Positions 60,531 to 64,000 of a DNA stretch of 64,000 bases are shown in pieces; the stretch's first letter is position 1, and each line of letters starts with the position of its first letter. Both the position numbers and the translations under genes were made by a program. The DNA lies in NCBI RefSeq assembly GCF_011762025.1, contig NZ_JAASQR010000002.1, forward strand, positions 682,001-746,000, given 5' to 3'. A model generated the notes under the pieces. It was not told where the DNA came from. It saw only the letters and a program-made list of their open reading frames with translations, and searched no databases. Origin of the DNA: Sphingobium vermicomposti (GTDB lineage Bacteria > Pseudomonadota > Alphaproteobacteria > Sphingomonadales > Sphingomonadaceae).

Positions 60531-60563
60531 TTGTGCTCCTGCGAAGGCAGGAGCCCAGTTCCA
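60531..60563. repeat. dispersed hairpin repeat, copy 2
   Basis: GCTCCTGC-GAAG-GCAGGAGC (60535-60554) is a perfect 8-bp stem with a GAAG loop, then CCCAGTTCC. It is the same element as at 51551. It lies between the convergent ferredoxin reductase and 2H phosphoesterase genes and may also help terminate transcription, although there is no T-run. Confidence 0.75.
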
Positions 60564-60590
60564 CACTTGTAGGGAAATCCCTGCCCAAGC

Positions 60591-61076
60591 CTACCCCCGA
60601 AAACTCGCCTTCATGGCCAGCTCCCACGACCCGCCGCGATAGAACCACGCCGCAAGCCCACTGATCCGCAGGCGTCGCGGCCGGAACCCTGCGCTCAGTT
60701 CAGCCGCCAGTTGGCGCGCCTGTTCCGGTGGCACCTTGTTCTGTACGGTCAGGTGCAGCCGGGGCCGCGCCTGGTCCTGCGGCGTCAACAGCCCGGCAAA
60801 GGCCTGCGCCAGTTCATCACGCATGGCCAGCAAATCGCCGCTCTCCACCTGATAGGCGACCCCCCGCCCCAGCAGCATGACTTTGGCCAGCGACGCCACC
60901 GGAGCCGGCCCCACGCATAGCTGCCTTATCCGCGTCGCCAGTTCCGGCAGGATCGACGGCAGCAAATGATGAAACAGCGTGATATGCGCTGGCACGACAT
61001 TGCGATCCGGCGGGAAATGCGCCCGCCGCAAACCGTCAGCCCAGGCAAAATCCTCCGCGCCCATCAACGCCGTCAC
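60591..61076 (-). CDS. 2'-5' RNA ligase family (2H phosphoesterase)
   Basis: This 161-residue LigT-like protein has the two His-x-Thr motifs of 2H phosphoesterases: 'PAHITLFHHL' and 'LHLTVQNK'. Family members act on cyclic phosphates of RNA or nucleotides. The C-terminal 'AWFYRGGSWELAMKASFRG' is a typical ending. GTG at 61076 is the best standard start but lacks a clear ribosome site and may not be exact. It follows the peroxiredoxin gene on the same strand. Confidence 0.82.
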   Translation of the reverse strand: MTALMGAEDFAWADGLRRAHFPPDRNVVPAHITLFHHLLPSILPELATRIRQLCVGPAPVASLAKVMLLGRGVAYQVESGDLLAMRDELAQAFAGLLTPQDQARPRLHLTVQNKVPPEQARQLAAELSAGFRPRRLRISGLAAWFYRGGSWELAMKASFRG

Positions 61077-61101
61077 GACGATCGGCGCGAATGCCGGACG
61101 T

Positions 61102-61644
61102 TCAGTCAGCCTGGTGCGCCTTCAACCATTCCAGCACCGGCTCAGGACTGCTCATTCCATAGGGGTCGTCATCCTCGCCGATATCGTTGATCCCTGGCTC
61201 CTCGAACCAGGCCACGATCTTCCCGTCATCGACGACCATCGCATAACGCCAGCTGCGATCGCCAAAGCCCAGATGGTTCTTTTTGATCAGCATCCCCATT
61301 CGGCGCGTGAAATCACCTGACCCATCGGGAAGCAGCTTGACGTTCCTGACCCCCAGATGCTTGCCCCACTGATACATCACGAACGCATCATTGACCGATA
61401 TGCAATAGACGTCATCGACACCCAGCGCCCTGAACTCGTCATAATATCGCTCGAAGGCGGGACATTGTTCGGTCGAACAGGTCGGTGTGAACGCTCCGGG
61501 CAGGGAAAAGACAACGGCGCGCTTGCCCTTGAACAGCTCTCCCGTTTCGACATCCTGCCAACGGAACGGGTTGGGGCCGCCGACGCTCTCATCCCGCACG
61601 CGCGTTTTCAGCGTTACTTCAGGTATGGCACGTCCCAGCATCAT
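61102..61644 (-). CDS. Prx5-type peroxiredoxin
   Basis: This 180-residue peroxiredoxin reduces hydrogen and alkyl peroxides. The peroxidatic Cys56 is in 'LPGAFTPTCSTEQCPAF' (second Cys61). The 'DVYCISVNDAFVMYQWGKHLG' and 'MGMLIKKNHLGFGDRSWRYAMVV' stretches mark the Prx5/hybrid subfamily, usually glutathione or glutaredoxin dependent. No fused glutaredoxin domain is present. ATG at 61644 or 61641. It is divergent from the small membrane protein at 61744. Confidence 0.93.
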   Translation of the reverse strand: MMLGRAIPEVTLKTRVRDESVGGPNPFRWQDVETGELFKGKRAVVFSLPGAFTPTCSTEQCPAFERYYDEFRALGVDDVYCISVNDAFVMYQWGKHLGVRNVKLLPDGSGDFTRRMGMLIKKNHLGFGDRSWRYAMVVDDGKIVAWFEEPGINDIGEDDDPYGMSSPEPVLEWLKAHQAD

Positions 61645-61743
61645 GAAATCTCCTTGTCGCGGCAGCGCTTCCCCGCCAGGTCAGGCGCATATATGATGCA
61701 CCCATCCCAAGGCGACAAGCGGCCATTGGGTGAGGAAACACAG

Positions 61744-62163
61744 ATGCGCCCGTCACGATCCGTCAATATCCTCGGCCTCATTCTGCTCGGCTGGAATCTG
61801 ATGGGCCTCGTCGCCTTCATCCTCCAATATGACGCCGATCTTTCAACCTTGGCGAAGGACGACCCCTATACCGCACAGATATTTGCCCAGATGCCCGGCT
61901 GGGCGTGGGCCGCCTATGCCGTTGCGGTGAGCGCAGGAACGCTGGGCGCCACCCTGCTGCTCATGCGCAAGGCGGCGGCTGTCGGCCTGTTTCTGCTGTC
62001 GGTGATCGCGGTGATCGTGCAGTTCGGATACAGCTTCCTTGGCACGGACTTGCTAGCCGTAAAGGGTGCAGCGACCGCGATTTTTCCGGCCATCATATTT
62101 GCGATCGCGGTAGCGCAAACGGCCTACGCCCGGCACCTCAGGGCAAAAGGCATATTGAGGTGA
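61744..62163 (+). CDS. small four-helix membrane protein, unknown
   Basis: This 139-residue protein has four hydrophobic segments (about 7-27, 50-70, 76-95, 103-125). 'NLMGLVAFILQYDADLSTLA' and 'MPGWAWAAYAVAVSAGTLGA' are conserved-looking blocks I recall from sphingomonad proteins loosely labelled sugar transporters, but no transport motif is present. ATG at 61744 follows GTGAGGAAACACAG; an in-frame ATG about 45 bases earlier is less likely. Function unknown. Confidence 0.75.
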   Translation: MRPSRSVNILGLILLGWNLMGLVAFILQYDADLSTLAKDDPYTAQIFAQMPGWAWAAYAVAVSAGTLGATLLLMRKAAAVGLFLLSVIAVIVQFGYSFLGTDLLAVKGAATAIFPAIIFAIAVAQTAYARHLRAKGILR

Positions 62164-62186
62164 ATGAGATCATTTCCACCGTGACA

Positions 62187-62201
62187 GTTCAACCATTGAA
62201 C
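62187..62201. promoter_or_regulatory. short palindrome upstream of the small-gene trio
   Basis: GTTCAA-CCA-TTGAAC is a perfect 6-bp inverted repeat with a 3-base centre. It lies in the 171-base gap before the trio starting at 62335. A dimeric repressor site is possible; nothing identifies the regulator, and a six-base arm can arise by chance. Confidence 0.3.
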
Positions 62202-62334
62202 AGAAACAAATTGCGAATTGGTGCGACAGGCTGAAGAGATCGTGCTAGGAATGTTTCATCGAGCGAAACCAGCCCGCAAGCCTTCGCATTGACAGAGAGA
62301 CCATCGCGCTCCCGCTTGCCGCAGGAGTCCGCCC

Positions 62335-62550
62335 ATGGAAGATCTCAACTATTTACTGAAAAACGAACAGATCGAGCTTTTGAAGGAACAGGCGTCGTCC
62401 TGCACCGTGGCGCGGGCCACGCATCGCTCTCGCGCCAGCGTTTATGCCCGTCGCATTCGTGAACATGGCCACCCCTACAGGTCCGGCGCGGTCAAGGGCG
62501 GGACGGCTTTCGCCCCCTATCCGTTCGGCGGAGAGGGCCGCGCATCATGA
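62335..62550 (+). CDS. conserved small protein of unknown function (trio gene 1)
   Basis: This 71-residue protein starts at ATG 62335 after GCAGGAGTCCGCCC, a good ribosome site. 'LNYLLKNEQIELLKEQASSC' and 'ARATHRSRASVYARRI' resemble a small helical protein I associate with sphingomonads, where a DLNYLL-REQ start recurs. No cysteine motif, signal or membrane segment. Its stop overlaps the next start (ATGA). Function unknown. Confidence 0.7.
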   Translation: MEDLNYLLKNEQIELLKEQASSCTVARATHRSRASVYARRIREHGHPYRSGAVKGGTAFAPYPFGGEGRAS

Positions 62551-62789
62551 GCAGGGCCATCAACATGTCGGTCAGCGTGGCTGAGATCGAAAAGCTCTGC
62601 GCCACTCACAATTTCCGCATTTCGACAATCGAACCCTTGGCGTCTGGTGGTTCACGAGTGGTCCTGCTTGACGGTCGGGAAGCTGACGAGGTTCGAAAGC
62701 TGTTGAAGAACAAGATCATCACTGGCGACGTCAAACGCTCCGCAGCCCATGTTTCTCGCCACCCGCCAGCTACTGTCAGGAAATATTGA
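62547..62789 (+). CDS. small protein of unknown function (trio gene 2)
   Basis: This 80-residue protein has an amphipathic N-terminal half ('VAEIEKLCATHNFRISTIE') and a basic C-terminal half ('EVRKLLKNKIITGDVKRSA'). ATG at 62547 overlaps the previous stop as ATGA, and its stop overlaps the next ATG as TGATG. That tight coupling on both sides is the main evidence that it is real. Function unknown; no domain recognised. Confidence 0.65.
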   Translation: MSRAINMSVSVAEIEKLCATHNFRISTIEPLASGGSRVVLLDGREADEVRKLLKNKIITGDVKRSAAHVSRHPPATVRKY

Positions 62790-62968
62790 TGGCGGAAATC
62801 ACGCATCTCCAGAGCCAGCAGCGGCTGGAACAGTTCAGCGCCGCGTACGCGACGTGCGATCTCATAAGGCAGCACCACGAAAATCTCGCCCGCGCTTATG
62901 GCAAGATCATCAGCGTCGTAGAACGCGACCGCTCCAAAGCGACCGCTCGCCGCAACGACAGAAACTAG
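62789..62968 (+). CDS. small helical protein of unknown function (trio gene 3)
   Basis: This 59-residue protein starts at ATG 62789, coupled to trio gene 2. It is almost all helix-forming ('HLQSQQRLEQFSAAYATCDL' then 'QHHENLARAYGKIIS') with a basic C-terminus and could be a coiled-coil or a DNA/RNA-associated protein. Too short for a firm call. Its stop touches the GCGTTTTTCGAA repeat found again after the DinB gene. Confidence 0.6.
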   Translation: MAEITHLQSQQRLEQFSAAYATCDLIRQHHENLARAYGKIISVVERDRSKATARRNDRN

Positions 62969-63070
62969 GCGTTTTTCGAAACATGCATTTACTGGCAGAG
63001 GCCCCTATTCTATCCCTCGCCTGGCAGAGCCGTTGACGCCACTTACCCGGCGCAACAGCGAGGGAGATTC

Positions 63071-63583
63071 ATGGCCGTCTCAGCCAAAGACCAGCTTGCC
63101 CAGATGGCGCGATATCATGTCTGGGCAACCGATCGGCTTCTGACATCTATAGCGCCGATCCCGAACGAATTTTACCACAAGCCATGCGGGCTATTTTTCC
63201 GGTCGATACACGGAACCCTGAATCATCTGCTGCTGACAGACAGCGAGATTTGGTATCCCAGATTCACGCAGGGTCGCACGGCCACCCTGCCGCTTGACGC
63301 AGAGATGGAAAGCAATCGGACCGCTTTGGCATCGCGCCTGATCGCCGCGACAGCGCGCTGGCCCGAATATATAGCAAGCCTCGATGAAGAAGCACTCGCC
63401 GACGATCTTCGCTACACCATGACGACAGGGCAGATGCGGACATTGCCGATGTCAGGCGCGCTGCTTCACGTCTTCAATCACGCTACCCATCACAGGGGCC
63501 AGATCACCGCCGCCCTTTCTATGCTGGGCTTCGCCTATCAACCGCTCGACCTGCCATTTCTGATCTTTTCCGAACACGCTTAG
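63071..63583 (+). CDS. DinB family protein
   Basis: This 170-residue four-helix-bundle protein of the DinB/YfiT superfamily has the three expected metal-ligand His positions: 'RSIHGTLNHLLLTD' and 'HVFNHATHHRGQITA'. Members include thiol-dependent transferases (bacillithiol, mycothiol, glutathione). ATG at 63071 follows GAGGGAGATTC. The thiol used in this organism would be glutathione, but the substrate is unknown. It is convergent with mltG. Confidence 0.9.
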   Translation: MAVSAKDQLAQMARYHVWATDRLLTSIAPIPNEFYHKPCGLFFRSIHGTLNHLLLTDSEIWYPRFTQGRTATLPLDAEMESNRTALASRLIAATARWPEYIASLDEEALADDLRYTMTTGQMRTLPMSGALLHVFNHATHHRGQITAALSMLGFAYQPLDLPFLIFSEHA

Positions 63584-63632
63584 GGCGTTTTTCGAAGCAG
63601 GTTCTAACGACCATGATGTCCGCGCGGATGCC

Positions 63633-64000
63633 CTATAGTTCCCCGCGCGCACGTCGAATGTCGAACCATTTCCGCACATTCTGGTTATGCTGTTCCAGCG
63701 TCTCGGCGAAGATGTGGCCGCCCTTCCCATCCGCGACGAAATAGAGCGCCTTGGTTTTCGCCGGCTGCAAAACCGCAAGGATCGACAGCTTGCCCGGATT
63801 GGCGATCGGTCCTTTGGGCAGGCCGGTCATGGCATAAGTGTTGTAATCGTTGACGGCAGTGATTTCCGACTTGTTGATGCGTCGGCCCAGCGGCTTTCCC
63901 TTTGTAATCGGGTAGATGATCGTCGGGTCCGCCTGCAGCATCATGCCCATTTTCAGCCGGTTGCCATAAACCCCCGCGACCGTGGGCCGCTCCTTCGGGA
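63633..64000 (-). CDS. mltG: endolytic murein transglycosylase MltG, C-terminal part, cut by window edge
   Basis: The last about 122 residues of MltG are visible, entering from the right edge: 'RPTVAGVYGNRLKMGMMLQ', 'DPTIIYP', 'YNTYAMTGLPKGPIANPG' and 'ALYFVADGKGGHIFAETLEQHN' are diagnostic of the YceG-like catalytic domain. MltG cleaves nascent peptidoglycan and helps set glycan chain length. The membrane anchor and catalytic Glu region lie outside the window. Stop TAG at 63633. Confidence 0.95.
   Translation of the reverse strand, partial: PKERPTVAGVYGNRLKMGMMLQADPTIIYPITKGKPLGRRINKSEITAVNDYNTYAMTGLPKGPIANPGKLSILAVLQPAKTKALYFVADGKGGHIFAETLEQHNQNVRKWFDIRRARGEL

Noticed and set aside
1-64000. 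Mobile elements, prophage, CRISPR or integrative-element borders
   Set aside because: No transposase, integrase, phage structural gene, regularly spaced repeat array or tRNA-end duplication was seen; the sequence after the tRNA-Met shows no attachment-like repeat.

Overview
This window is 64 kb of GC-rich alphaproteobacterial chromosome and reads as a member of the Sphingomonadaceae (Sphingobium, Sphingomonas or Novosphingobium-like). The basis is the mix of CtrA, UPF0262, DUF2849/DUF934 sulfur genes, Bpt, an exosortase-A polysaccharide locus, an Anbu operon and sphingomonad-style dispersed repeats. This is family-level recognition from protein sequence; no search was run. Gene density is very high, no intergenic gap exceeds about 220 bases, and I see no insertion sequence, prophage, CRISPR array, rRNA or integration scar. 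It looks like core chromosome.

Layout. 1-6.3 kb: an alpha/beta hydrolase cut by the window edge, an orphan AstD-type aldehyde dehydrogenase, and a tightly overlapping assimilatory sulfur operon (SUMT, DUF2849, sulfite reductase, DUF934, APS-type CysH) that ends in a clear terminator. 6.4-11.5 kb: MAPEG protein, DnaB, UPF0262, a GH25-like protein lacking its catalytic acids, cytidine deaminase, dCTP deaminase and a PPP-type phosphatase. 11.5-14.8 kb: an ECF sigma/anti-sigma pair divergent from a secreted subtilase and a secreted Gly-rich protein. A shared promoter-like motif (GGGATGAAAC-N13-CGTT) ties these genes into one candidate regulon. 14.9-26.3 kb: CtrA with a GANTC-rich upstream region, LysR/pirin, an acyltransferase, RluA-type synthase, ArfB, fRMsr, an RcnB-like protein, Bpt, IlvA, a hydroxyisobutyrate-type dehydrogenase and a secreted amidohydrolase homologue that has lost most of its metal ligands.

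26.4-51.5 kb is one large exosortase-A (XrtA/PEP-CTERM type) polysaccharide locus. Nineteen genes run leftwards and two rightwards. It contains the envelope-spanning machinery (export lipoprotein, chain-length protein, tyrosine kinase, outer-membrane protein, ATPase), polymer-building and modifying enzymes (initiating sugar transferase, glycosyltransferases, flippase, deacetylase, amidotransferase, FemAB, methyltransferases), XrtA fused to EpsI, and a small-molecule island (acyl-CoA ligase, PLP decarboxylase, GNAT/FemAB-like protein, acyl carrier protein). No PEP-CTERM substrate gene is visible in the window.

51.6-64 kb: thioredoxin reductase; a four-gene leftward operon of circularly permuted ATP-grasp, alpha-E, transglutaminase-like protein and Anbu (an ancestral proteasome-like peptidase with intact Thr1/Asp17/Lys32), which is the best candidate here for a poorly understood peptide-ligation/proteolysis system; a tRNA-Met with a textbook promoter; Kup; a ferredoxin-reductase-type flavoprotein; a 2H phosphoesterase; a Prx5-type peroxiredoxin; a small membrane protein; three overlapping small unknown genes; DinB; and the C-terminal part of MltG cut by the right edge.
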